This document shows positions 34,201 to 42,272 of a stretch of DNA of 64,000 nt, piece by piece. Position numbers and translations under genes: made by a program. The notes beneath the pieces are model-generated. The model saw nothing but the letters and a program-made list of their open reading frames with translations. It was not told where the DNA came from and did not search any database. Source of the stretch: Eunapius fragilis. Its lineage: Eukaryota; Porifera; Demospongiae; Spongillida; Spongillidae. The stretch's first letter is position 1; each line of letters opens with the position of its first letter. The stretch covers positions 3,561,922 to 3,625,921 of the forward strand of contig OY811986.1 in the NCBI GenBank assembly GCA_963681505.1. Reading direction: 5' to 3'.

Positions 34201-34261
34201 TCGGAGTTCACTCCAATCTCTGATGAGTGATGAGAGACCGCGGACATACGAGTCACATTAG
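18496..34261 (+). CDS. VCL: Vinculin, complete gene, 30 exons, 1,680 aa
   Basis: Actin-binding adaptor of cell-matrix and cell-cell adhesions. Exons: 18496-18582, 18682-18822, 18880-19158, 19229-19270, 19333-19458, 19545-19814, 20443-20589, 20781-20854, 20915-21083, 21252-21366, 22542-22751, 22932-23132, 23880-24010, 25772-26014, 26660-27050, 27369-27561, 27884-28127, 28353-28484, 28606-28743, 29199-29371, 29473-29656, 30356-30656, 31209-31331, 31632-31797, 31923-32061, 32214-32348, 33277-33377, 33681-33783, 33836-33922, 34064-34261. All introns are GT-AG, all phases agree and the total is 1,681 codons including the stop. Head and tail match vinculin, not alpha-catenin: the tail has QQCTDQM, LSTQLRILVSVKAST and MLVKNIQNLMQAV. 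Human vinculin has 1,066 residues; the excess is a second helical block after the first Pro-rich linker. Small exons could be off by a few codons. Confidence 0.9.
21484..21660. mobile_element. Short MITE with TTA flanks, intronic
   Basis: The ends carry inverted GGCGTCTCCAAA / TTTGGAGACGTC sequences, followed inward on each side by a shared AGATAACGTCA block. TTA lies on both outer sides, as expected for Harbinger-type MITEs. A C-run occupies the middle. It lies in the vinculin intron between exons 10 and 11. Confidence 0.6.
21684..22007. mobile_element. hAT-like MITE, 5-bp duplication GAACA
   Basis: Ends CAGCGGCGTAGGAAG and, inverted, CAGTGGCGTAGGAAAAG; flanked by GAACA at 21679-21683 and 22008-22012. 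The interior has long G and C runs that can pair with each other. 324 bp, no coding capacity. Intron between vinculin exons 10 and 11. Confidence 0.75.
22093..22234. mobile_element. Short inverted-repeat MITE
   Basis: About 140 bp with ends AAGGCCCGACACAC and, inverted, AAGGCCCCGACACAC, each leading to a GATATC. No coding capacity. Family not identified; same vinculin intron as the two preceding elements. Confidence 0.55.
23142..23196 (+). repeat. (GT)n microsatellite after vinculin exon 12
   Basis: About 25 GT units beginning roughly 10 bases after the exon-12 donor (gtgagc). Other GT runs in the gene: 26587-26615 (before exon 15) and 28243-28278 (intron 17). Confidence 0.9.
24020..24279. 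mobile_element. hAT-like MITE, 5-bp duplication GAACC
   Basis: Ends CAGGGGCGGATCCAGG and, inverted, CAGAGGCGGATCCAGG, the same termini as the hAT at 7723-9510. Flanked by GAACC at 24015-24019 and 24280-24284. 260 bp; lies ten bases downstream of the vinculin exon-13 boundary. Confidence 0.85.
24411..24978 (+). repeat. Interspersed repeat, copy 1 (inverted copy at 56000-56545)
   Basis: About 570 bp that matches 56000-56545 on the opposite strand over nearly its whole length with scattered differences; for instance CTATTAACCCCAGTCGTGAG and ATATTGAGCAAG-like blocks are shared. No terminal repeats or coding motif recognised. It lies in the large vinculin intron 13. Confidence 0.75.
25772..27050 (+). 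CDS. VCL: Vinculin first proline-rich linker, exons 14-15
   Basis: Residues 665 to about 875. Exon 14 begins EVIVEEVFSS and carries YPPAPPPGV, the kind of Pro-rich strap that in vinculin binds VASP, ponsin/vinexin-type SH3 domains and Arp2/3. Exon 15 is dominated by about ten copies of a seven-residue unit TPHVADR/H, then QTPPPVARKKEPAKTT. Exon 14 ends at a donor that is itself part of a tandem repeat (see 26008-26487). Length of this linker is probably polymorphic. Confidence 0.8.
26008..26487 (+). repeat. Minisatellite that repeats the exon-14 splice donor
   Basis: About 15 copies of units of roughly 35 bp (some 18-20 bp) built on ACACAGGGGTGAGCCCCCAC and TGTGCATGTC. The first copy spans the exon-14/intron boundary (ACAGGG, then gtgagc), so each unit brings another GGGTGAGC or GGGTAAGC donor-like site. 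Confidence 0.9.
26768..26965 (+). repeat. Coding minisatellite, 21-bp unit
   Basis: About ten copies of a 21-bp unit (CCCCTCATGTGGCTGACCRC) inside vinculin exon 15, always in frame, giving TPHVADR or TPHVADH. Differences between copies are mostly single bases, a sign of recent expansion. Confidence 0.9.
27369..31331 (+). CDS. VCL: Extra vinculin-repeat block, exons 16-23
   Basis: Residues about 876-1371. The sequence is helical and Ala-rich, and repeats the D3/D4 module pattern (a helix with LTPxxVxAA, a helix with W, then a linking helix). Copy 1: LVSAAKAGAS, MKAREVVRLTPSLIRHAEK, ISQWAGHVRYLID. Copy 2: STQTEKMIEIALASVHAAE, ISEIRKLTPELIQAAE-type (VSEIRKLTPELIQAAE), YEWATKAKALMKRVD. Copy 3: LVISAASQDP, QITAKNIQEVSNQLAE, LLCRDWATQVHLL. 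Copy 4: LISIALEASKTELAKDH, AISFLTKLSPHVVAAARAL, LRRQWASKAHYLG. The human counterpart of the module is TARELTPQVVSAAR with MKNQWIDNVEKM. In known vinculins the Pro-rich linker is followed directly by the tail, so a block here is unusual. Confidence 0.8.
28806..28975 (+). repeat. G-rich minisatellite in vinculin intron 19
   Basis: About six copies of a unit near 25-26 bp, GGGAGGGAGAGGGGAGGTGA plus TGGGT, starting some 60 bases past the exon-19 donor. Four or more G-runs per unit on the sense strand could form G-quadruplexes in the pre-mRNA. Confidence 0.85.
29800..30092. mobile_element. MITE with CCAGACATG ends, intronic
   Basis: About 290 bp with inverted ends TCCAGACATG..GGTTTTTCA and, further in, shared CCTGGGATT on both sides. 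No coding content; family not identified. Intron between vinculin exons 21 and 22. Confidence 0.65.
30708..30868 (+). repeat. G-rich minisatellite in vinculin intron 22
   Basis: Five copies of a 30-bp unit (GAAGGGGTGGGAAGTGGGAG plus GGGCATGYAT), starting about 50 bases past the exon-22 donor. Adjacent variants GTGGGA/GTAGTGGGA distinguish the last two copies. Confidence 0.85.
31632..34261 (+). CDS. VCL: Vinculin second linker and tail, exons 24-30
   Basis: Residues 1372 to 1680. Exons 24-25 are a second low-complexity linker, Ser/Thr/Pro-rich with basic patches (SPMTRSYSTENISD, PLKKRSLASPEN), suited to phosphorylation. Exons 26-30 are the five-helix tail that binds F-actin, paxillin and acidic lipids: AAARSLRDTTDRYEEEGNPI, IVDNCQRMAEFANLVAQQC, ENLQACAEKIPTLSTQLRI, MLVKNIQNLMQAVTNTIHA, AEVASVK. 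Human vinculin ends ..LRWVRKTPWYQ; here AVNWKRKLYNQ is followed by about 41 further residues rich in Arg, Lys and Ser (GLRKLSKTYRSSLQSL) before the stop. Confidence 0.85.
32879..33083. mobile_element. hAT-like MITE, 5-bp duplication TATGG
   Basis: Ends CAGGGATTTACC in inverted orientation, flanked by TATGG at 32874-32878 and 33084-33088. The interior repeats CCCACCCCCTGGTTT-type blocks. 205 bp; intron between vinculin exons 26 and 27. Confidence 0.75.
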
Positions 34262-34659
34262 TAAACTGTTTTAATTTAGGCAGGTGGCTTGTATGACATC
34301 CAGAAGTAATATGTACATAGAGTGCATGTACATGTAGGTTTTGTCAGTCCATAGAGTGTAGGATCACTTTGAAAATACTTTCTTACTGCACTTCATGTGG
34401 ATGAATTCTTTGCTTAATGCTAGCTAGATCACGAACGTAAATTAAAATCCGAAACACCATGTGCATGCTATACGTCACACATGTACATGTATAGGAATTA
34501 AAAATAATAACATTGGGGAGGCAGTCTGTGTGAGTTGCTGATGGAAGCCTCCTTCCGACTTGCTTATGGCACCATACAAAGGGGGCATCCCTACAATAGT
34601 TTAGACTCACAAAAACACGGGGAGAGGGGGGGGGGGGGGGGGGGGTTAACTTACTTCCG

Positions 34660-35170
34660 TTCGAATTTTTAAAACCAAAAACAAATTATCAGGAACTGCG
34701 ATAGTAGTTCTTATATAGGAATTGACCCGGGTCGTGAAATCATTTTTTAAAAAAACGCGACCCGCGTATAACTCGCGTACCAAGAAACGGATAGTTTAGC
34801 TCTTTGTTGCTATCGAACCAGAAGGCAAAGGCGGTCATTTTAATGTTTTGTTCCAGCCTTCAAACTGTTTGCTTTAAGATAACAAAAAAAAAAACTCGTG
34901 TTTTCCTCGTCCCCAGGCCAATTATTCTCGTCGTCGTCGTCGTCGTCGTCTTCTTCTCGGGGGAGTATAACTCGGGATCGGAATGGTTTTAAAGAGCGCA
35001 AATTATACCAATCGCTTTAGAATCTCCTGGAAGGACATCTTCAGGTATCAGATATATGAATAAAGCATGAAACTGACATACGTAATCATTACGTAATGCG
35101 GATCCGGAGTGCTAAATAGAAGCGTTCCCATGGCGACATTTACGTATATTTAGAATTGTGCAGCGTTTAG
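34660..35170 (+). repeat. Triplet-bearing repeat family, copy A
   Basis: Shares with the copies at 39405-40650 and 52870-53520 (both inverted) the blocks TATAGGAATTGACCCGGGTC, CGCGTATAACTCGCGTACC, CCTCGTCCCCAGGCCAA, a TCG triplet run (34931-34951 here), GAAGGACATCTTCAGGTATC and CCCATGGCGACATTTACGTA. No protein motif is recognised. A G-run precedes it at 34624-34645. Confidence 0.75.
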
Positions 35171-35215
35171 GTGGGAATTTCATTTGATCGTCACTTTTGG
35201 CTAGCGAGGTAGTTT

Positions 35216-35680
35216 TTGTCAATATGCCGTCACAATCCACAGGTGCACTTCCTTGAACTTGTATTTGGAAGAGAAGCTCGGTTACCTGTTGAAGTTATGT
35301 ATGGTTTACCACCCCCTCAGACTTCCCCAACAGAGGCAAATCAGTATGCTTTGGATTTGAGACTTTGCATAAAGAAGGCATACCGACAGGTTCAATAACA
35401 TATGGGGCTACAACATCAATGGTAGAAGGAGCTGTATAACAAATCCTCCAATGGTGACCCATTCAAAGTAGGGGATTATGATGTAGCTGCGCTGTCAGGC
35501 AGTTCCTTGTGGTTAATCCCCAAAGCTTCATTTTTTCTGGCAGGGACCTTATCCTAGTGGTTAAGGATGTGTTGTACAATATCTTCCTGCGGGATCGTCC
35601 TCGTAAACATCAAGTGGTTCACTTTGACCGGCTAAAGCCATGTGTGCACCTACCTTCAAACCTGCAGGAGAGACAGCACT
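35216..35680 (+). mobile_element. Ty3/gypsy integrase fossil, fragment
   Basis: Short stretches resemble the C-terminal part of a Ty3/gypsy-type integrase (FGREARLPVEVMYG and PRKHQVVHFDRLKP, the latter near the usual end of pol). Only this part is present, without LTRs that I could place. The fossil is broken in several places and looks old. A hAT-like element follows directly at 35682. Confidence 0.6.
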
Positions 35681-35681
35681 G

Positions 35682-35966
35682 CAGTGGCGGATCCAGGGGG
35701 GGGGGGGGGGGGGGGGCACCGGGGGCACGTGCCCCCCCCCCCCCCCCCCCCATTCGTTCGTCTAATTATACATTCATAGTCGCGCAATATAGCGTTTTAA
35801 ATTGCATTTAGAACGTGCAGCTACAAAAGCGTCCGCGCTTCGCGCGGGAGGGGGAATGTCCTCTCCCGCACCCACCCCCTTTCTGTGAGCCACGCCCCTT
35901 TCTCACTTAATTATAACTTTTCATTATTGGTGCCCCCTTCTTTCAAAATTCCTGGATCGGCCCCTG
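35682..35966. mobile_element. hAT-like MITE with CAGTGGCGGATCC end
   Basis: Left end CAGTGGCGGATCCAGG followed by a long G-run; right end reads inward CAGGGGCCGATCCAGGAAT. The interior has a G-run and C-run flanking GGGCACGTGCCC. I could not find a matching 5-bp duplication for this copy (CACTG versus CTACT). Confidence 0.65.
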
Positions 35967-36684
35967 CTACTAACGCTCCGGTAATTTACAGTTGCAAAAC
36001 CATTTAGCCTTGTCATTGTAACATGGGTGCCCCCATGAGGGGCATTTGTAGGGGATTTGAATCCGCTAAGTGGATTGTCATTTGACTGCCATTTGACTCC
36101 GGACGAGGCGTCCTATGCACAAAAAATGGTTGCGTAGGCACGTATACAGCGTATATCATCTGTGTGTGCCCGCAACGCAACAGAACGCCGACAAACGGCA
36201 ATTTACTAATGTTGTGAGTAACCACTCGAACCCGAACGTGATGATCTTGTTCGCGGGTGTATCTCATGCACTAACCATTCAAGGGAAGTGCGATTTGAAG
36301 GCCCTAAGCTCTAAAAAAATAATGATAAATAAGTACATTGATTACTCTCATGTAATCCGTGAGCAGGTATAAAAGGAAAGTATCGATCAAGGAGTAAGTG
36401 AATGACTGTAACAAACATATACCGTTCACAAGAAAGTTGTAACCCTGATTTGATTAGGATGCGCACACTCATGTATCTTGACTGCAAAGGACTTTCATGT
36501 TTCTCTGCTAGTTCAAATCCACTTAATAAACTGTCTTGGCAAAATGTCAAAGCACAGAATCAATGCTCTCTGCTTGATGAACAAGTCCACGGCTTGCATA
36601 TTAACCACTTTGGTGCTAGTTGTGATTAAGAGAAATGCTCCAAGTCTGTAAAGTAACTATATCTGAACCTGCGGCAGCAGGTTC

Positions 36685-37030
36685 AATATAGGATTGATTG
36701 AGGGTTGATGAATGTCATTAAAAAAACGTAACTCGCGTCTAGAGGAACAATGGTGAAACGGATCGTTTATCTCTTTGTTGCGGCAGAATGAGAGCACAAC
36801 GATCTACAGTTCTACGTTGGTTCCGTGTCATAAAACGGTGTGGTTATAGAGAAACTAACAATTTCTTGTTTCTCGTGCCCAGTCCTAAAATAATTCTTGG
36901 TCGTCGTCGTCGTCGTCGTCGTCGTCGTCTTCTTAGGAAGGTATAACTCGAGCTACGGACGGTTTTGAAGAACGTCAATAGTACCAATCGCTTCGAAATT
37001 TACCGGCACGTTATCCTATCATGTCATATA
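36685..37030 (+). repeat. Triplet-bearing repeat family, copy B (diverged)
   Basis: Shares AACTCGCGTC, AAACGGATCGTTTATCTCTT and GGTATAACTCGAGC-type blocks with copy A and has its own (TCG)n run at about 36900-36930. The right part (GTACCAATCGCTTCGAAATT) follows copy A. It also shares CAGGTTCARTATAGGA and CACTCGCGTC-like sequence with the copy at 59465. Confidence 0.65.
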
Positions 37031-37149
37031 AACGCATAGCACATCTAGAAAGAAACTACAGTGAAAAAGCCCTTATGCGGTAGTATGTTCTATATAGGAA
37101 TTGGTATCTAGCAAGTTATTAATGTTTTATAAAATTTATTTTAATTAAT

Positions 37150-37560
37150 ATGTTTAATCGATTCAACCAACGAGCGGAATACCTTAAGGAGCAAGACGAG
37201 AACAAAGCTCTAGCCCGAGTGCGCTATCAAGAGTCCCGAAAAGAAGAAGGCATCTGTACGTGACAACTACAAGGCCGATCCCGAAAAGAAGAGGCCTCTG
37301 TACACAAGGCTGACACTAAAATAAAGGTCTCTGTACTCGACAGCTACAACTACAACGCAGGAATTGATCTGCTGAGAGGCAGAAAACCACGATGAGAACC
37401 GCGCTACTAAAAGGTAGGAATACGAGAACAATTCAGCTGCCATTAAGGCATCTGAAAGGACCCCATGCACTGTCCGATTGGCTAAACGTATACTGCCGAG
37501 AGATGGCGGTACCGCAGAGGTCACAGAACTACCACTACCAACTAAAGGTTTGCTATGGGC
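37150..37560 (+). pseudogene. Remnant of a basic, repeat-rich transposon ORF
   Basis: Frames along this stretch spell out fragments of an Arg/Lys/Glu-rich protein with a repeated ADPEKK-like phrase (ASVRDNYKADPEKK, then ENNSAAIKASER). I recall similar basic tandem phrases at the N-terminus of transposon proteins from sponges and cnidarians but cannot name the family. Stops and frame changes are frequent. Confidence 0.4.
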
Positions 37561-38294
37561 ATGCAAACAGCAAGCGTGTAAGGGATCTGCACAAAACCAT
37601 TCTCTTCACATGTAAAGCAGCATGCATGTTCTTTGTGACCCGTCTATTGAATATTGGGGTGCCATGTTAATCTGATGTACAAATAGGCTTCCTTATCTGA
37701 TGTACATGTTAGGGCGGCAACTGTGTATGAATTTAATTGCTGTTGCAAGGGCTGAAAACTAGGTGAAATGAAATTTACTGCAACCATATCCTTCTCCCAT
37801 ATAACTACTCCTTGTATATGAACCTTGTAATTGCTAGCTCAAAAGGCTGTACAAGTTCCCCACCGCCAGCAGCAGCAACACTGCCACCGGCGCTAGCTGC
37901 ACTGCCCCCTACCCCCCACCACCAGCAGAAACAGCAGCACTGACCCCGTCACTACCACCACTAGCTGCGCTGCCCCCTACCACCGGCAGAAGCAGCAGCA
38001 GATGTACTGCCACCCTTGCACACCACATGGTCAGAACCTGGTAGTAGAGGAGGCTGGGGAGAAGGACGCAGCTGCCCTCGAGAACAAGAACAATTTGTAC
38101 ACTATATAAAAATAGGTATAATTATCATTACCATTATTAAAGTTATTTAGTTATTTAGTTTATTGCACTAAGAGATAAAGTCAGGGGTGGACATGGATCG
38201 TCCAATAACTCTAGTTTTTATAGACCTTTCCAAAGTTTGATTATTCACTACGATACTGATATGACAGTCTGAGGGAGAAAAAAAACTTATGAAA

Positions 38295-38586
38295 CAAGTA
38301 AATGAAAACATTCTCTAACGAGAAAGTTGTTGGTATATAGGATTGACCAATGCTGGTGTAAAAAGCACAGAAACAAGAGTGACAGAAATTTGACTGGAAA
38401 ATTGAAATAGGCCTATATTTAGCACACTCACATTATCAGTGCATGTCTGAGTAATGGGCTAAATATAGGCCTATTTCAATTTTCCAGTCAAATTTCTGTC
38501 ACTCTTGTTTCTGTGCTTTTTACACCAGCATTGGTCAATCCTATATACCTACAACTTTCTCGTTAGAGAATGTTTTCATTTACTTG
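38295..38586. repeat. Palindromic element, copy 1, 129-bp arms
   Basis: Arms 38295-38423 and 38458-38586 pair nearly perfectly around a 34-bp loop. Outer sequence CATTCTCTAACGAGAAAGTT is shared with copies 2 and 3. The inner two-thirds differ from those copies, yet the arms still match each other. Confidence 0.9.
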
Positions 38587-38793
38587 TGGAATATAAGATT
38601 ACAGCTAGTACTCGTGTGCATAAAATGTAAAATCCCTCCATTCAGTCAAATCGCCATCCGTGACCTCAAGCGTGTCAAATGCTGTCCTATCCCGACCATC
38701 GCACTACTGGAGGGGGCCAGAGGGAGGTAGGGATTACTTTGATAAGTGTATTAGATATGGCAATGTAATATACCATGCACTGTGGTGTCTATG

Positions 38794-38795
<2 letters not shown>

Positions 38796-38887
<92 letters not shown>
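38796..38887 (+). repeat. (GT)n microsatellite
   Basis: About 46 uninterrupted GT units. The open frames through it are artefacts. Confidence 0.98.
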
Positions 38888-38888
<1 letters not shown>

Positions 38889-39099
38889 CATGCATGTTGC
38901 CCTGCCACTGGGAACCAACCCATTGACAATGTGCATGTTTTATGCCGGGCCATACATTAACCCTCTTCTTCTCATTCAATAGATTATCGTCCACTATGGC
39001 AATAAGGAAATGAGAAATCCTGTGCAGCTGTCATTATATGAACGTTTTCATTGTGAAACCTTAGCTCCATTCTTATTGCCTTGTTAACACACTTATTTA

Positions 39100-39383
39100 C
39101 AAGTAAAGAAAAACATTCTCTCACGAGAAAGTTGGTGGGATATAGAAATTGGAGGCAAAGGTGGTGTAAAAAGGAGGGGAACAAGGTTTTGAGAAAAGGG
39201 TAAATGAGACAAAAATCCTATATTTAGCACGTGTAAATGTAACAGAAAAGAAGTGCTAAATATAGGATTTTTGTCTCATTTACCCTTTTCTCAAAACCTT
39301 GTTCCCCTCCTTTTTACACCACCTTTGCCTCCAATTCCTATATCCCACCAACTGTCTCGTGAGAGAATGTTTTTCTTTACTTG
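39100..39383. repeat. Palindromic element, copy 2, 131-bp arms
   Basis: Arms 39100-39230 and 39253-39383 around a 22-bp loop. Same outer ends as copy 1; inner sequence close to copy 3. Directly followed by triplet-family copy C. Confidence 0.9.
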
Positions 39384-39404
39384 TTTCCTCTATTTTTTCA
39401 TTAC

Positions 39405-40650
39405 GATTATTACTACTGGCATGTTACCCCCCCCCCCCCCCCCCCCCCCGCTTCAATTACCGTCACGAGCAGACGCCCGCTTTTGTTTGGGATCACTGTA
39501 AGGAACCATAGATATGTATAATATCTATGAAGGAACGCGGGAGAATTCTAACTCGTCGTCTGCTCTCCTCCGCGCTCTCCTCTTTTGTTTGCACAATTCT
39601 AAATATACGTAAGTGTCGCCATGGGAACGCTTCTATCTAACACTTTTTTTTTTTTTTTACTGGTACGAAAAAGGATTATTTTTTACATGTACATGTACTA
39701 AGTGTTAGATACGAGTTAAATAATTGATATAGATCAACTAGTTGCTTTCTAGTTCTAGTCCAGAGTGAACCTAGATTCACTGTGCACTAGGTCTACAGGG
39801 AGAGGGACACTGCAGGGTACACGCCCCTTTGAAGAACGAGCTCCTCTGATGCAAAGGATGGATAAGCGGAGGAGAGAAAAGGACAGACGGCATCGCAACC
39901 ATCCAATGGTTTGGCTGTATGATGAGTTCCATTTGGAAGCAGCCGGTCGGCCAGGCGTTTATAGAAAGTGGTTGCAATTGGACCCATTCCACCAGTAGTG
40001 GAGAGTACAATGGGGGTGAAAGAGGCATGCTCTATTTCCCTGATGCGTTGCTCATATGCTCTTTGTTTTTCTTTTTCATGTCTGCGGTAGCAAGCACTGG
40101 GTGTGGGTGTGGTGTTAGATGGAGCAAGTGGATTTAGGACTCTGACGTCAAAAAACGTTTTTTCAAAGTGGCCACCCCAGAAACCATCAGCTGCAATGTC
40201 TGTTCTTGCTCCAATGTCAGTGATGGCAGAGATGGCACACTAGGCATTACGTAATGATTACGTATGTCCGTTTCATGCTTTATTCATATATCTGATACCT
40301 GAAGATGTCCTTCCAGGAAATTCTAAAGCGATTGGTATAATTTGCGCTCTTTAAAACCATTCCTATCCGGAGTTATACTCACCCGAGAAGAAGACGACGA
40401 CGACGATGACGACGACGACGACGACGGAGAAGATTTGGCCTGGGGACGAGGCAAAACACGAACTTTTTTGTTCTCTTAAAGCAAACAATTTGAGGACTGG
40501 AATAAAGCATTAAACTGACCGTCTTTGCCTTCTGGTTCGATAGCAACAAAGAGCAACACTATCCGTTTCTTGGTACGCGAGTTATACGCGGGTCGCGATT
40601 TTTTAAATGATATTCACGACCCGGGTCAATTCCTATATCGTAGTTCCTGA
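39405..40650 (-). repeat. Triplet-bearing repeat family, copy C, interrupted
   Basis: Inverted relative to copy A. Left piece (39405-39645) matches copy D; right piece (40250-40650) carries the (CGA)n/(GAC)n run at about 40393-40428 and ends in CCCGGGTCAATTCCTATAT. About 600 bp of other sequence (39650-40245) sits between the pieces. Confidence 0.7.
39790..40245 (-). pseudogene. Transposon ORF remnant with FFDVRV motif
   Basis: The minus strand encodes ARTDIAADGFWGGHFEKTFF followed by DVRVL and, nearer 39800-39990, a GPIATTFYKRLADRLL segment. This D...(15-20)...FFDVRVfNP arrangement, followed by FYKRLA, recurs in transposable-element proteins of cnidarians and sponges and looks like a PD-(D/E)XK-type nuclease core. 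I cannot assign the class of element. It is broken by frame changes and lies inside triplet-family copy C. Confidence 0.4.
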
Positions 40651-41549
40651 TACAGTTGTTTGGTTATTGATTAAAGTTGTTATTGATATCTTAAAAAGGC
40701 ACACCTACTGACAAGTTACAGCATGAGCTAGGTTACACAGGCAGGTCTTTTCAGTGACTCTGTTGTTTTTGGCAATGTCATATCAGAACAGCCTTAGTGG
40801 TTGTGGCACAACTACCACTAAGAATTAACTACACTCCAATCTGTATCTGGTGTTGGCTGTAAGGGGTGGGGCACACAACTGTACATGTGTTACTGAAAAT
40901 CTATTTAAATCATGGGCAGTGAATGGTTCCACCTACTCAGCAGAGCCGGCAGAAGGCCTAAAATTCAACCCAGGCAAGAGGAGGGGTGCCAAGTAGGGGG
41001 AGGGGCGAGAGGATGATGTGCCCCTCCCGCGCGAAGCACGGAAGCTTTTAAGTAAGTTGGTACATGTGTCATGAAACTAGGTTGTTTTTAATAGTACACA
41101 TAGCGTATACTTATTTGTTTATTTAGGATTACATGATAAACCTTAATGGAGACACTAGGAGTCAATAAACTGCGGAAGACCACTTGCTCCAAAAAACGAC
41201 TCAGTAGTTCAGCCTTCATATTCCAGCATGTAGATTTATGGCTGAGTGATAAGAAAAAAGTTGAAGAAACATGACAATATCATGTTTCACGTACAAATGT
41301 ACGTAGTAGCACAAAAATGCGTATGGAATTAGTAGTGAACACTTTTCAACAGAGACCAGAATATAGAAAAGATGGCTCATCAGTATCCCTATCATAAACC
41401 GTTACGTATAGCTATTGTACAAGAACCGTGAGTGTTTTTACACATTTCTCCATACACTTCCTAATTTTTTTATCGCGTGACGCGGGTATTCAATTATTCA
41501 TGTCCGCGATTGCTGGACATGCATACTGGAACGAATAAGGAAGGCTGGC

Positions 41550-42272
41550 TTGACAGTGAAACAAGGTAAATGTCAGTTTGCGATGAGCCAATGCGTCTAT
41601 CTCGGGCACGTTGTTGGGAACGGCACGGTGAAGCTGGAGAGAAGCAAGGTAGAGGCCATCGAGAACTTTCCCCTGCCGGAAACTAAACGGGAGATCAGGA
41701 CTTTTCTGGGACTTACCGGTTATTATAGGAAGTTCATACCGGACTATGCGACTATCGCAGCACCCTTATCGGATCTAACCAAGAAGGCTCTTCCGAATTC
41801 ACTCAAGCTGGATGACGAGGCAAGAAAGGCATTTGAGAAGCTGAAGAAACTAATATGCTCTGAAGCCGTCTTTTAAGTAGTCCAGACTTTGGAAGACCCT
41901 TCATATTACAAACGGATGCGTCGGACAGAGGAGTTGGGGCGGTGCTTTGCCAGCAAGGTGATGACGGGGAAGAACACCCAGTCTACTACTACAGTAGAAA
42001 ATTTCTGCCTAGGGAGGAGCGTTATTCCGTTATCGAGAAGGAATGCTTGGCTATAAGGCTAGCGGTCGATGCCTTCAGAGTTTATCTGCTGGGAAGGAGT
42101 TTTGTAATTCAGACAGATCACAGATCGCTCGAATGGCTTGACAGACTGAAGGATAATAACCTTCGCCTGTGTAGATGGAGTTTAGCAGTTCATCCATACC
42201 AATTCATGGTTGTTTACAGAGCTGGCGATCACAACAAGAATGCAGATGCATTGTCTCGTGCAGCAAGATAGT
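41550..42272 (+). mobile_element. Ty3/gypsy pol fossil (RT end and RNase H)
   Basis: Two adjoining blocks match Ty3/gypsy pol. The first has CVYLGHVVG and IRTFLGLTGYYRKFIPDYA (end of the reverse transcriptase, connection region). The second has HPVYYYSRKFLPREERYS, FVIQTDHRSLEWLD and DHNKNADALSRA (RNase H). The element is broken and only this part is present; an LTR-like sequence follows at about 42295. Moderate age is suggested by the long readable stretches. Confidence 0.75.

Noticed and set aside
18496-34261. Alpha-catenin or alpha-catulin instead of vinculin
   Set aside because: The tail motifs (QQCTDQM, LSTQLRILVSVKAST, MLVKNIQNLMQAV) and the D1 start match vinculin specifically, and a Pro-rich linker is present.
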